DNA of 22,893 bases from an uncultured Campylobacter sp. (GTDB lineage Bacteria; Campylobacterota; Campylobacteria; Campylobacterales; Campylobacteraceae), in NCBI RefSeq assembly GCF_937996225.1, contig NZ_CALKTC010000033.1:1-22893 (forward strand), written 5' to 3'. A model generated the notes under the pieces. That model had not been told where the DNA came from, searched no databases, and saw only the letters and a program-made list of their open reading frames with translations. The position numbers and the translations under genes were made by a program. The stretch's first letter is position 1; every line of letters begins with the position of its first letter. Positions 15,132 through 22,893 of the stretch are shown here, in pieces.

Positions 15132-17118
15132 ACGCATTACGATTTGTAATCTTTTCGCTTATTATGGTGAACAGAATGTAGAATTTACCTTGTCACAAGG
15201 CAAGCCCATATATTTACTTTTCGGAAGGAATGGATTCGGCAAGACTAGCTTTATAAGAAGCGTGAAATTACTTTTTGCAGGAAGCGGAATGCTAGATGTA
15301 GGCGAAAATGTACCGGAGGTCGTATTAAATTTTACTGGCACACGTAGTAGAGGTGTTTTTACACCTAGGGTCCTACTGCTAGGTCAAAATAGCGAAAACG
15401 GATGGCGAGGCGCTTTTAACCGTCGTGCGCTTAGCAACGACGAGAATAAATTCTATATTGAGTTAGCGCTTGATGAAGATGAACGCGAGATAATCATTAG
15501 GAGAGAGTGGAGTAGATTTCCTGATCTATGCGAAAAGTTAATTTTTATAAAAGATGGCGAGCGGCTGGAAAACAATCAAGCTCGCGAGGAGATCGAGAGA
15601 ATTCTACCGTTAAATTTTTTACAGTTTTTTGTATTCGACGGCGAAGAGATTGAGGCGATGGCAGACGAGGTCAGCACCGAGCTAAAAGATAAAATTCAAA
15701 GCATGTTGAATATTGCCGTATTAGATAGATTATCAGATCAGATCAATAAGGCGGAAAGAGAACTAATCTCACAAAGTAATACGGCAAGTAAAATTAAATC
15801 TGATCTAGACTTATGTGAGGGCCGACAAAAAAGCGAGGAAGAGCGCTTGCAAAATGCTAAAATAAATATAAAATTTTACGAAGCTCAAGTGAGCGATAAA
15901 TCTGCCGCTATAACTGCTAAAAAGAAAGAATTGGAAGGTAAGATAAGGAGCAATTCTAAAGAAAGCGAGGGCCTGCAAAATGCTAAAGATGTTGCTATGG
16001 CTAACCTGCAAAGAGCCAAGCAAAGTATTGCAGAATTCGGTGGTGAAATTTTATTCGCAGGATTGGACGAATTCTTCTTGGAACTTTTATCTAGGATAGA
16101 AAAGAGTAGTGATACTAGCGGGTTCAATAAAGAAAGCCTTACTAAGTTAGCCAAATTTAGCGCAGATTACTTATTGCGTGAAAAAATAGGGTTTAAATGC
16201 GACGCGATAGATTTAAATACATATTTACGTGATGCATTTTTAGAATTTATCAAAAATAATGACGGAGAATTTAAAGGAATTAATAAAAGCACCATTCCTA
16301 TCGTTTATAGCGCTGCTAAAGAAAATTCCGTTAAACTTTTAGATGCCGTAAGAGACGCTAAAAATGCTAAGTCTGATATCTCTCGTATCTCACGCAATCT
16401 AGATGATCTCATTTCAGATTCATCGGTTGATACGGAATTGGCTAGTCTAAACGAGGAGATCGAGGCGTTAGAGGTAGAAAAGTTGGAAGCGAGCGAGAAC
16501 CTAAGAAAAAATATCGAACAAAAAACCAATTCTGAAAAGCATATAAGCGAGCTAGAAATAGAAATTGCTGCGTTAAAAGATAAAGCGGCCCGCGACTTGC
16601 GTATTAAAAAGAAGTTGAATTTGCTATCGGAGATTAAGACTCAGATTATCACCTATAAATCGGGACGCATAACAAGAACTGGAGAGAGACTAAAAGATAA
16701 AATTTTGTCTAATTATAAGCATCTAATTTCTGAGGACAACGTAGCGGACATTAAGATCGATAACTTCATCGTAAAATTTATCGATGCAAGCGGAGAAGCT
16801 ATTGCTGTACGAAGCCAGAGTGCAGGTCAGAAACAAATTGCTGCGATTAGCATATTTTGGGCGTTATCTAAGTTAAGCGATAGATGCTTGCCTCTTATTA
16901 TTGATACTCCGCTAGCCAGACTAGATGCCTCTAACCGTAAGAATGTCATTCAAAACTATTATGCAAATGCGTCCAATCAAGTTATCGTGTTACCTACAGA
17001 TACTGAATTCAGCCAAAGAGAGCTGGAATTTGCAAGTGGTAAAATCGCAGGGATTTACGACATCACTAATGATAAAGATTCACGAGATAGTGCAAGCATA
17101 AAACCAAGGAGAGAATAA
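15118..17118 (+). CDS. dndD: DndD-type SMC-like ATPase
   Basis: A 666-aa ATPase with a Walker A motif FGRNGFGKTSF at about residues 35-45, a long charged coiled-coil middle (about 185-300 and 400-520, rich in E, K and A), and a C-terminal half with the signature RSQSAGQKQIAAISIFWAL followed by Walker B and D-loop, LIIDTPLARLDASNR. There is no CxxC zinc hook in the coiled coil. DndD proteins are thought to open or nick DNA for phosphorothioation. ATG 15118 has AGGAG 6 nt upstream; a GTG at 15115 would add one residue. It overlaps dndC and shares TAATG with the next gene, so the three proteins are probably made in balance. Confidence 0.85.
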   Translation: MIFYKRITICNLFAYYGEQNVEFTLSQGKPIYLLFGRNGFGKTSFIRSVKLLFAGSGMLDVGENVPEVVLNFTGTRSRGVFTPRVLLLGQNSENGWRGAFNRRALSNDENKFYIELALDEDEREIIIRREWSRFPDLCEKLIFIKDGERLENNQAREEIERILPLNFLQFFVFDGEEIEAMADEVSTELKDKIQSMLNIAVLDRLSDQINKAERELISQSNTASKIKSDLDLCEGRQKSEEERLQNAKINIKFYEAQVSDKSAAITAKKKELEGKIRSNSKESEGLQNAKDVAMANLQRAKQSIAEFGGEILFAGLDEFFLELLSRIEKSSDTSGFNKESLTKLAKFSADYLLREKIGFKCDAIDLNTYLRDAFLEFIKNNDGEFKGINKSTIPIVYSAAKENSVKLLDAVRDAKNAKSDISRISRNLDDLISDSSVDTELASLNEEIEALEVEKLEASENLRKNIEQKTNSEKHISELEIEIAALKDKAARDLRIKKKLNLLSEIKTQIITYKSGRITRTGERLKDKILSNYKHLISEDNVADIKIDNFIVKFIDASGEAIAVRSQSAGQKQIAAISIFWALSKLSDRCLPLIIDTPLARLDASNRKNVIQNYYANASNQVIVLPTDTEFSQRELEFASGKIAGIYDITNDKDSRDSASIKPRRE

Positions 17119-18620
17119 TGCTAGGGAAAATTTATACCAAAGCCGGCGAAGAAAATTTCATTGCTAATATTATAAAAAATTCTCTCGCCATAGATGTGCC
17201 TAAATATGTAATTTTGAGGATGGCAATCAACAAATCCTTTCGATTAGAATATAAAAGTTTAGATAATCCATGTTATGCTAATTTCATCCTATACGATGGA
17301 TTTTCTAGTGGGGGTGGAGAATATAATATGTCCCAAGTAACTGGCAGTGGCAAAGAATCTAAAGACTATACAGATATTTTACGTGCAGCTTTTATGCTAA
17401 GGCATAAGAGCGAGAATTTAGATTTTAGCGACGATGCAATTTTTATTAGTGTTATCGAAAAATATATCCATCGTGGACTTTACGAGCTAAATAATCTCTA
17501 CAAAAGCAAGGATGACTTTTATCAATTCCTGATTGATGAATTTAGCGTTACAATAGAGCCAAAAATTCTACCTGCAGAAGAATCAATTTCTGAAAGGTTA
17601 GATGAGGATAAGATACGAGAATATTTTACTTCCGCCGGTATAAAAGCAGAAATTCTATCTAGTGACCATGCATTGCGTCACGACGTATTTAAAATCCGCT
17701 TTAAAGATATGAAAGACTATGCTCGGGTTGAAAACGAAGTTGATGACTACAAGGTAAAATTTGGTCTTTACTCCGATGCTTCAACACAATACGCAGGTGA
17801 ACAGATGAGCTTAAATTTATATTTGCCTAGACCTAAAAGTCAGTGGAAAAAATTTGATGCAGATGATTTTGGTTTCGATATATCTAGCTATACAAAAAGC
17901 TACGCTTTGCCCGCTTATTGCGGTCGCAATATCAAAAATGAGGCATTTTTCTTTGATTTATCACAGCACTTGCTTATCGGTGGTACTAGCGGTAGCGGCA
18001 AGTCCATGCTTTTACATACGCTCATTACGTCGCTAGCAATGTTAAATCAAAATATACGCTTTGTACTCATAGATCCTAAAAATGGAGCTGAGTTTGGTAT
18101 TTACGATAAACTAAGAAGTTTAAGCGAGCTTGGCGGAGTAGTCAAGGATATATCTCATACACAAGCCGTGATTGATGCTGTCATTAAGGAAATGGATAGA
18201 CGTTATAGTGTTCTAGCCAAAGAAGGTGTCAGCAAAAACGCTGAACTTTCTACTCCGATGCCAAGTATAGTTGTGGTTTTCGATGAAGTTGCTGATGCTT
18301 TCGGTCAGATTAAGATGCTTCAAGATAGTATCGTGATCTTGGCACAAAAGGCTCGTGCTGCGGACATTCATCTAATCATAGCGACCCAAACGCCCAATGC
18401 AAATATTTTTAAGCAAGAATTGCGCGCAAATTTTGATTTACGAATCGCCTTAAAAGTGCAAAATGCCAAAGCCTCTCAGATTGTCTTGGACGAAAGCGGA
18501 GCCGAAAAGCTTCTAGGCGCAGGCGATATGCTAGTAAAACTAAGTGGTTCGCAGCCGCAGCATATATTTGCGCCGTATTTAAGCAAGGGCGATGTTAAAC
18601 GGCTTTTAGAGCTAAAATAG
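17118..18620 (+). CDS. dndE: DndE-like domain fused to FtsK/SpoIIIE-type DNA translocase
   Basis: The first 130 or so residues resemble DndE: an early VILRMAINKSFRLE segment, a GGGEYNMSQVTG segment like the G-x-E-F-N part of DndE, and a helical end, SVIEKYIHRGLYELNNLYK. After a linker and a small alpha/beta part (about 145-270), an FtsK/SpoIIIE motor follows: Walker A IGGTSGSGKS at 287-296, FVLIDPKNGAEF, Walker B PSIVVVFDEVADAF, ATQTPNANIFKQELRANFDL, and ESGAEKLLGAGDMLVKLSGS. DndE alone is about 110 residues; here it carries a DNA pump. No membrane segments are present, unlike cell-division FtsK, and no gamma domain follows. It overlaps dndD by 1 nt. FtsK part certain, DndE part moderately sure. 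Confidence 0.75.
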   Translation: MLGKIYTKAGEENFIANIIKNSLAIDVPKYVILRMAINKSFRLEYKSLDNPCYANFILYDGFSSGGGEYNMSQVTGSGKESKDYTDILRAAFMLRHKSENLDFSDDAIFISVIEKYIHRGLYELNNLYKSKDDFYQFLIDEFSVTIEPKILPAEESISERLDEDKIREYFTSAGIKAEILSSDHALRHDVFKIRFKDMKDYARVENEVDDYKVKFGLYSDASTQYAGEQMSLNLYLPRPKSQWKKFDADDFGFDISSYTKSYALPAYCGRNIKNEAFFFDLSQHLLIGGTSGSGKSMLLHTLITSLAMLNQNIRFVLIDPKNGAEFGIYDKLRSLSELGGVVKDISHTQAVIDAVIKEMDRRYSVLAKEGVSKNAELSTPMPSIVVVFDEVADAFGQIKMLQDSIVILAQKARAADIHLIIATQTPNANIFKQELRANFDLRIALKVQNAKASQIVLDESGAEKLLGAGDMLVKLSGSQPQHIFAPYLSKGDVKRLLELK

Positions 18621-18844
18621 ATCGCTGATTTTGTCACAATATGCTAGGATAAAATAGCTAAAAGCCCTAAATCCTATGTCACAAAATTTGCGTCGCTATA
18701 ACAATCCTATAAATTCCATGGTTTAAATGCCCTTGAAATTTCAAATAGAATTTTGTTGCAGCAGTTACGGCGTAGTAGCGCGTAAATTTAAAGCAAAAGC
18801 CTAAAATTTTTGCAGCGATCTATACCTTAAGTCGGGCTTTAAAT
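18621..18844. other. Gap between convergent dndE-ftsK and DUF3137 genes
   Basis: No gene is visible. The stretch is AT-rich with a weak GCAAAA/TTTTGC inverted repeat at 18793-18813 and AGTCGGGCTTTAAA next to the DUF3137 stop. Neither is a convincing terminator. The change from the AT-rich defence genes to GC-richer housekeeping genes happens here, so this is the likely right edge of the island. Confidence 0.4.
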
Positions 18845-19885
18845 TTAATCTTGCCAGATATTTTCGTTTAGCTTCAGGCTTTTTACGATGGAGAGAAAGA
18901 ATAGAAGCTCGTGCTTGATAGACGCGGCGGGATCAAAGCCAAATACGCTGCGATCCACGCTAGGCTCGAAACTATCGTATCCCGTGCGGATGAAAATATA
19001 GACGTTTCTGCCCGAAAAGCTTAAACTGATCGGTCCGCCGGCACCGCTTCTAAAGCGAAGCAAGCGCCGCATAAAGGCGGGCGTGAGGGCATACATTGCA
19101 GACACCGCATCGGCGCTATATACGCTAAATGCGGAGCTAAACTCGCTATCGTCCATCGCGATTTTTTTAAGCCCGCCAAGCGTCGGTTTCGCGCTGAGCA
19201 GCGGCAAGATCACGGTCGTAGAGTTTATGCGCTTTTTAAATTCCGCGTAGAAAAAGATCCCCCTGCTGCTACGTCGTTCGTCAGTATGAGTCACGCAAAC
19301 ATCCGCAAAGCTGAAAAATACTCCGTCATAAACGCCGGAAATTTTATCTTCGCAATCAAAATAGCTTATGCCGTCCACAAATAGGCCGCTAGTGCGCAGA
19401 TACGCCGGCCGAAACGAGCCTGAAATTTCATAGCGGCAGCCCAGGCTCGCGATATAAGGCGCGATATATTGGTGTTTAAAGGCGCGGACGAATTTTTTGG
19501 ATCTATTGTATTTGATCCGCTCCAGCACGGCATCCGCGATATTAAACAAAGAAAGGCAGATGGTTACGAGTGTGATGACGAAGCGCAAGGTATCATTCTC
19601 GCACATTTCTACGCCTTTGGCAAGCATCCACAGCAAGGTGCAAAAGATAAATACGCGCACTATATTTGCATCTTTATTCACTACTCTGAAAGAGATGCTG
19701 CCGCAGCTAAATATCACTATGATCCAGCAGAGACCTACTGCTGCTTCTTGATCTCTAAAATTGAAAAATAGCCATAACGCCGAGGCCAGCACCGCTAGTA
19801 CTATTATCGAAAACGCCGTACCTTTGCGCTGCTCCGCCTCATCCAGGATGCCAAGCCTTAGTTTTTCCAGTTCGTTTGCGGTCAT
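18845..19885 (-). CDS. DUF3137-type membrane protein
   Basis: Four hydrophobic segments fill the N-terminal third (AFSIIVLAVLASALWLFF, VGLCWIIVIFSCGSI, VFIFCTLLWMLAKG, FVITLVTICLSLFNIA), followed by a cytosolic domain with GVYDGVFFSFADVCVTH, GIFFYAEFKKRI and ALTPAFMRRLLRF, the pattern of DUF3137 proteins. Function is unknown. The ATG at 19885 starts MTANELEKLRLG. A TTG at 19912 would add nine residues but lies inside the large inverted repeat, so I prefer the ATG (346 aa). It reads toward the dnd-like genes and away from purN. GC is higher than in the defence region. Confidence 0.75.
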   Translation of the reverse strand: MTANELEKLRLGILDEAEQRKGTAFSIIVLAVLASALWLFFNFRDQEAAVGLCWIIVIFSCGSISFRVVNKDANIVRVFIFCTLLWMLAKGVEMCENDTLRFVITLVTICLSLFNIADAVLERIKYNRSKKFVRAFKHQYIAPYIASLGCRYEISGSFRPAYLRTSGLFVDGISYFDCEDKISGVYDGVFFSFADVCVTHTDERRSSRGIFFYAEFKKRINSTTVILPLLSAKPTLGGLKKIAMDDSEFSSAFSVYSADAVSAMYALTPAFMRRLLRFRSGAGGPISLSFSGRNVYIFIRTGYDSFEPSVDRSVFGFDPAASIKHELLFFLSIVKSLKLNENIWQD

Positions 19886-19910
19886 CTTTCTCTTTCTAAA
19901 TTTAGCTAGC

Positions 19911-19969
19911 AAATTTTAAAGCTTAGCCTCGAACCGCCCCTAAATTTAAAGAACTAAGCTTTAAAATTT
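19911..19969. repeat. Perfect 16-bp inverted repeat between purN and the DUF3137 gene
   Basis: AAATTTTAAAGCTTAG at 19911-19926 and its exact reverse complement at 19954-19969 are separated by 27 nt. Read on the - strand it lies 44 nt after the purN stop and ends about 25 nt before the DUF3137 ATG. It could act as a purN terminator (AT-rich stem ending in TTTAAAATTT) or as an operator or attenuator for the membrane protein gene. The loop is long for a standard terminator. Confidence 0.6.
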
Positions 19970-20012
19970 ACAAAATTCTGCGGAATTTCGCTCTTTAAAT
20001 TTAGCGTAAAAT

Positions 20013-20591
20013 TTAGCTTCGGCACAAAATTTCTACGATCACCTGCGGCAATAGCTCATGCTCGATCTCGTGGATTTTGGCCTCATAAGCTTCAAGGCTC
20101 ATTCCTGCGCTCTTTTCAAACGCGCGCTGAGCGATAATCGCGCCGCCGTCGAGCTCCTCGCTGACCCAGTGCACGCTCACGCCGCCCACCTTCATATCGC
20201 TTTCAAAGCTCTGCTCTATCGCGTGCGCGCCCTTAAAAAGCGGCAGCAGCGACGGGTGCAAATTTATCGCGCGAACCCTGCTTGTAAAAACGGGTGTGAG
20301 AATTCGCATAAAGCCCGCAAGCACCGTAAGTTCCGCACCGCTTTTTTCGATCTCGCGCACGAGCGCGGCGTCGAACTCCTCGCGGCTAGCGAAGTCTTTG
20401 TGATTTAAAATTACGCTTTTTAGACCGAATTTTGCGGCTTTTGCTATGCCTCCCGCGTCCGCTTTGTTGCTTAGCGTTAGCGCAACTTCGATCTTGGTTT
20501 CGCCAAAAATTTTGCCGTGCAGCTTCTGCAAGATCGCTTCTAAATTTGAGCCGCTGCCGCTAAAAAGCACGGTGAGCTTTTTCACAACCAT
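20013..20591 (-). CDS. purN: Phosphoribosylglycinamide formyltransferase
   Basis: Third step of purine synthesis: transfers a formyl group from 10-formyltetrahydrofolate to GAR, in the cytosol. Motifs: LFSGSGSNLEAIL (phosphate-binding loop, residues 9-21), VLAGFMRILTPVF, INLHPSLLPLFKGAHAIEQ with the catalytic Asn-x-His, and GVSVHWVSEELDGGAIIAQ with the catalytic Asp. Length 192 aa is normal. GGAGG lies 4 nt before the ATG. The start overlaps the end of nnr by 10 nt, so the two are cotranscribed. Confidence 0.95.
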   Translation of the reverse strand: MVVKKLTVLFSGSGSNLEAILQKLHGKIFGETKIEVALTLSNKADAGGIAKAAKFGLKSVILNHKDFASREEFDAALVREIEKSGAELTVLAGFMRILTPVFTSRVRAINLHPSLLPLFKGAHAIEQSFESDMKVGGVSVHWVSEELDGGAIIAQRAFEKSAGMSLEAYEAKIHEIEHELLPQVIVEILCRS

Positions 20592-22237
20592 TTTACCTCC
20601 TCGATGAGATCGAGCGGACTTAGCGCGTAGGAGTTTTTGGCGAAGGCTCGCGCGGCGAGTGCGTGGGCTAGAACGCCGCAGATTGAGGCTTTCAGAGGCG
20701 AGTAGCCTTGCGCGAGTAGCCCGCCGATGAGCCCTGCGAGCACGTCGCCGCTGCCGCCCTTTGCGAGCGCAGCGCTGCCCTTGTCGCAGACATAGATGAC
20801 GCCAGCTTGGGCGATGAGCGTGTTCGCGCCCTTTAGTACGAGCACGCCGCTAAATTTATCGCTCCACGCCCGCGCAAACTCGAAGCGCCGCTCTTGCAGC
20901 TCGCTCACGCTAAGATCTGCGATGCCCGCGATCTTTAAAAGTGAGCAAAACTCCTTTGGATGGGGCGTTAGGATTAAATTTGAATTGACGTTAAGTAGGC
21001 TTAAAATTTCGCTCTCATAGCACAGATCGGCGTCGATGACGCAGCTTTTGCCCCGCAGCGTGGCAAGATCAATCTTCCGCTCTCCCAGTCCACAGCCGCA
21101 GACCACGACCCGCGCGGCATCGAATGAGCTTTTTTGCATCAAAATCGGGCTTAAGTTTAACGGCCCCTCACTAACGACGCTAACGAGCCCGCTGCCGATC
21201 GCATGAGCTGCCAGAGCCGCTATCTGCGCCGCTCCGCTCATCTGCCCGCTTACGACGTAAGTGTGCCCGAAATCGCCCTTATTGGTGTTTTGCTTCCTGC
21301 GCAGCGGCAGCTTCAGATCGCTTTTTTGAAGCAGAAAATATTCGCTCCGCTCCTCAAAATTTGAGCGCGAAATTCCAAGATTTGCGACCTTGATCCGCCC
21401 TACGTAATCCTTTACTGCGTCCGAAAACAGCGCGAGTTTGAGCGCTCCCATCGCGATCGTCAGATCCGCGCAAAACGCACCGCCTAAAATGCGCCCGCTC
21501 TTATCGATACCGCTTGGGACATCGACTGCGATTTTTAGGGATTTCGCGCTATTTGCGATAGATAAAATTTCACAAATTTCAGCGCTTATCGGTTTATTCA
21601 AACCGCTGCCGAAAATTCCGTCGATTATGCAGTCTGCGCTTGTAATCTTATCGCGCAGGACGCCGCTTGGATTGTCGCATTCGTTGCCTAGCTTGCCGAA
21701 ATCGCTGCCGTGCTCCGCGGTTTCAAATTTAGCGCTCGTAAATTTCGCGCATAATTTATCGCCGCCGCCCGAAATGTTTGCGCCGTTTAGGCTTTCGTGC
21801 TCGTTATCGGGCTTGTCATCACAAGAGCTGGTGCCCTTTAAAGAGGAGCCGCTTGCGCTTTCATGCGTGCAGATGTCCTTGCTAGATGCGTTGTCTGCGT
21901 GCCCGCAATCGTCTTTTGCGCTCGCGATGTCGATAAGCCTAACGCCCGCAGCCCGCGCCGCATCAGCTTGAAATTTACCCGCCGCGCTTCTATTTTCCAG
22001 CACGCAAAGCGCAGTGCAGCTAAAATCGCCGCTTAGCTTTCGTAGCGCCGCCATCGCGTCCGCACCGTTATTTCCGCCGCCGCAAAGCGCCAAAATGCGC
22101 GAGCCCTTTTTGAGCCGCTTTCTGATCTCGCCCTCGATCCTGCAAGCGGCGTTTTCCATTAAAATTTGCTCGCCAAGTCCAAATTTCGCGCTCGCTCGCG
22201 CGTCGAGCTCCTCGGTGCTAAAGAAAATTTTTTTCAA
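20582..22237 (-). CDS. nnr: Bifunctional NAD(P)H-hydrate epimerase/dehydratase with an insertion
   Basis: It repairs hydrated NADH and NADPH. The N-terminal YjeF_N epimerase part has ILMENAACRIE and LCGGGNNGADAMAAL (residues 51-65); the epimerase core resumes at SADCIIDGIFGSGLN. The C-terminal ADP/ATP-dependent dehydratase part has GDFGHTYVVSGQMSGAAQIA, LTPHPKEF, VLKGANTLI and the catalytic GGSGDVLAGLIGGLLAQG. Between the two epimerase segments lies an extra stretch of about 85 residues (about 108-192), rich in Ser, Gly, Asp, Asn and Cys, which the usual enzyme lacks. The start is TTG at 22237, with AGGAG 6 nt upstream, overlapping the comM stop by 4 nt. At 551 aa it is longer than usual because of the insertion. 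Confidence 0.9.
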   Translation of the reverse strand: MKKIFFSTEELDARASAKFGLGEQILMENAACRIEGEIRKRLKKGSRILALCGGGNNGADAMAALRKLSGDFSCTALCVLENRSAAGKFQADAARAAGVRLIDIASAKDDCGHADNASSKDICTHESASGSSLKGTSSCDDKPDNEHESLNGANISGGGDKLCAKFTSAKFETAEHGSDFGKLGNECDNPSGVLRDKITSADCIIDGIFGSGLNKPISAEICEILSIANSAKSLKIAVDVPSGIDKSGRILGGAFCADLTIAMGALKLALFSDAVKDYVGRIKVANLGISRSNFEERSEYFLLQKSDLKLPLRRKQNTNKGDFGHTYVVSGQMSGAAQIAALAAHAIGSGLVSVVSEGPLNLSPILMQKSSFDAARVVVCGCGLGERKIDLATLRGKSCVIDADLCYESEILSLLNVNSNLILTPHPKEFCSLLKIAGIADLSVSELQERRFEFARAWSDKFSGVLVLKGANTLIAQAGVIYVCDKGSAALAKGGSGDVLAGLIGGLLAQGYSPLKASICGVLAHALAARAFAKNSYALSPLDLIEEVKWL

Positions 22238-22893
22238 ATTTCGCTCCTTATGCGAAAGCTAAGAGCCTCCAAAATATGCGCCTTAGCGATGATTTCGGCG
22301 CCTGCTAGATCGGCGATCGTGCGCGCAAGCTTTAGCGTCTTATTCACGCCGCGCTGCGAAAGATCGTAGCGGGTGATCGCCGTTTGCAAAACATCCCGCG
22401 CAGCGCTTTCGCAGATACAAAATTTTTCGGTTTCCTCGTCGCGCAGCTTTGCGTTTAGCTCGCTCTGTCCGCGAGCCTTTTGTGCGCGAAACGCCCGCAA
22501 CACCGCATCAGCCATCTCTTCGCTGCAAATGTCGCTTCTGTCATCCGCGCCGGTTTCGTCCATCGCGACGTATATGTCGATGCGATCGAGCAGTGGTGCG
22601 GAGATCGTGTTTTTGTAGCGCCTGATGTCGTTTAGCGAGCAGGTGCAGGTGAGGTTTTTGGAGAATAGATTTCCGCACGGGCAGGGATTTTGCGCCGCGA
22701 CGAAGATAAATTTCGTTTGATATTCGACCTTGGAATTTACGCGCGAAATCAAAATTCTATTATCCTCCAGCGGTTCGCGCAGGCTTTCTAAAATTTGCTT
22801 GCCGAAGTGCGGCAGCTCGTCGAAAAACAGCTCGCCGCCGTTTGCGAGCGCGACCTCGCCGATCTTTGCGCCGCTACTGCCGCCACCGAAAAT
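22234..22893 (-). CDS. comM: ComM/YifB-type Mg-chelatase-like AAA+ ATPase (partial)
   Basis: Only the C-terminal 219 residues are in the window; the 5' part lies beyond 22893. In frame from the edge one reads FGGGSSGAKIGEVALANGG, then ELFFDELPHFGKQILESLRE and PLEDNRILISRVN, the sensor/Walker B region of YifB/ComM. AAQNPCPCGN and a further CTC give the family cysteine motif, and LLDRIDIYVAMDE follows. The C-terminus (RYDLSQRGVNKTLKLARTIA) is the Mg_chelatase_C region. ComM is a helicase-like factor that helps branch migration during natural transformation. An internal TTG at 22752 is not the start. The stop overlaps the nnr start. Confidence 0.92.
   Translation of the reverse strand: MFGGGSSGAKIGEVALANGGELFFDELPHFGKQILESLREPLEDNRILISRVNSKVEYQTKFIFVAAQNPCPCGNLFSKNLTCTCSLNDIRRYKNTISAPLLDRIDIYVAMDETGADDRSDICSEEMADAVLRAFRAQKARGQSELNAKLRDEETEKFCICESAARDVLQTAITRYDLSQRGVNKTLKLARTIADLAGAEIIAKAHILEALSFRIRSEI

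Noticed and set aside
17118..18620. Conjugative or cell-division FtsK/TraD, pointing to an integrative element
   Set aside because: No membrane segments, relaxase, integrase or att repeats are seen, and the N-terminus resembles DndE and is coupled to dndD.
18793..18813. GCAAAA/TTTTGC inverted repeat as bidirectional terminator between convergent genes
   Set aside because: The stem is short and AT-rich, with no clear T-run at the needed place on either strand.
21438..21971. 177-aa + strand frame opposite nnr
   Set aside because: It mirrors the GC-rich nnr gene, has Ser/Leu/Pro-rich composition typical of antisense frames and shows no motif.
1..22893. tRNA or rRNA genes, insertion sequences, integrase or att sites at the island edges
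   Set aside because: I searched by eye at the region boundaries and found no tRNA-like fold, transposase motif or flanking direct repeat.

Overview
The window looks like a chromosomal segment of an oral or intestinal Campylobacter relative. The AT-rich style with very frequent AAATTT/TAAAATTT words, Campylobacter-like signal peptides and the make-up of the housekeeping genes all suggest this, but the species cannot be fixed from sequence alone. It falls into two parts: an accessory defence island (about 1-18,620) that reads almost entirely on the + strand, and a more GC-rich housekeeping block (about 18,845-22,893) that reads on the - strand.

Region 1 (1-2,437): the leader-distal end of a CRISPR array (three 37-nt repeats with 41-nt spacers, then a truncated repeat) is followed by a promoter with twin TGACA boxes and a small operon with two putative lipoproteins. 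Then come an orphan degenerate CRISPR repeat, another truncated repeat, a second copy of the TGACA-type promoter and a short, probably broken secreted-protein gene. The same order (repeat, truncated repeat, promoter, exported protein) therefore occurs twice.

Region 2 (2,438-13,122): ten tightly packed, mostly overlapping genes form one type III-D-like CRISPR-Cas operon. They encode a compact Cas10 without HD domain, a Cas7, a Csx10/Cas5 with a helical C-terminal part, a tandem double Cas7, a Csx19-like protein, a TIGR03986-type Cas7, a membrane-anchored CARF protein, a CARF-HEPN Csx1-type RNase, a Csx20-type putative ring nuclease and a WYL regulator. The expected working model is RNA-guided detection of foreign transcripts, cyclic oligoadenylate production by Cas10, activation of a membrane effector and an RNase, and signal removal by Csx20. 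No cas1, cas2 or cas6 lies in the window.

Region 3 (13,123-18,620): a gene-free stretch with a promoter and palindromes precedes three coupled genes that form a compact DNA-phosphorothioation-like (Dnd-like) module: a rhodanese-DndC fusion, a DndD SMC-like ATPase, and a DndE-like domain fused to an FtsK/SpoIIIE motor. No dndA, dndB, dndFGH or ssp gene is visible. This is the most unusual part of the window.

Region 4 (18,845-22,893, - strand): comM (partial), nnr and purN overlap and form an operon, followed by a DUF3137-type membrane protein behind a 16-bp perfect inverted repeat.
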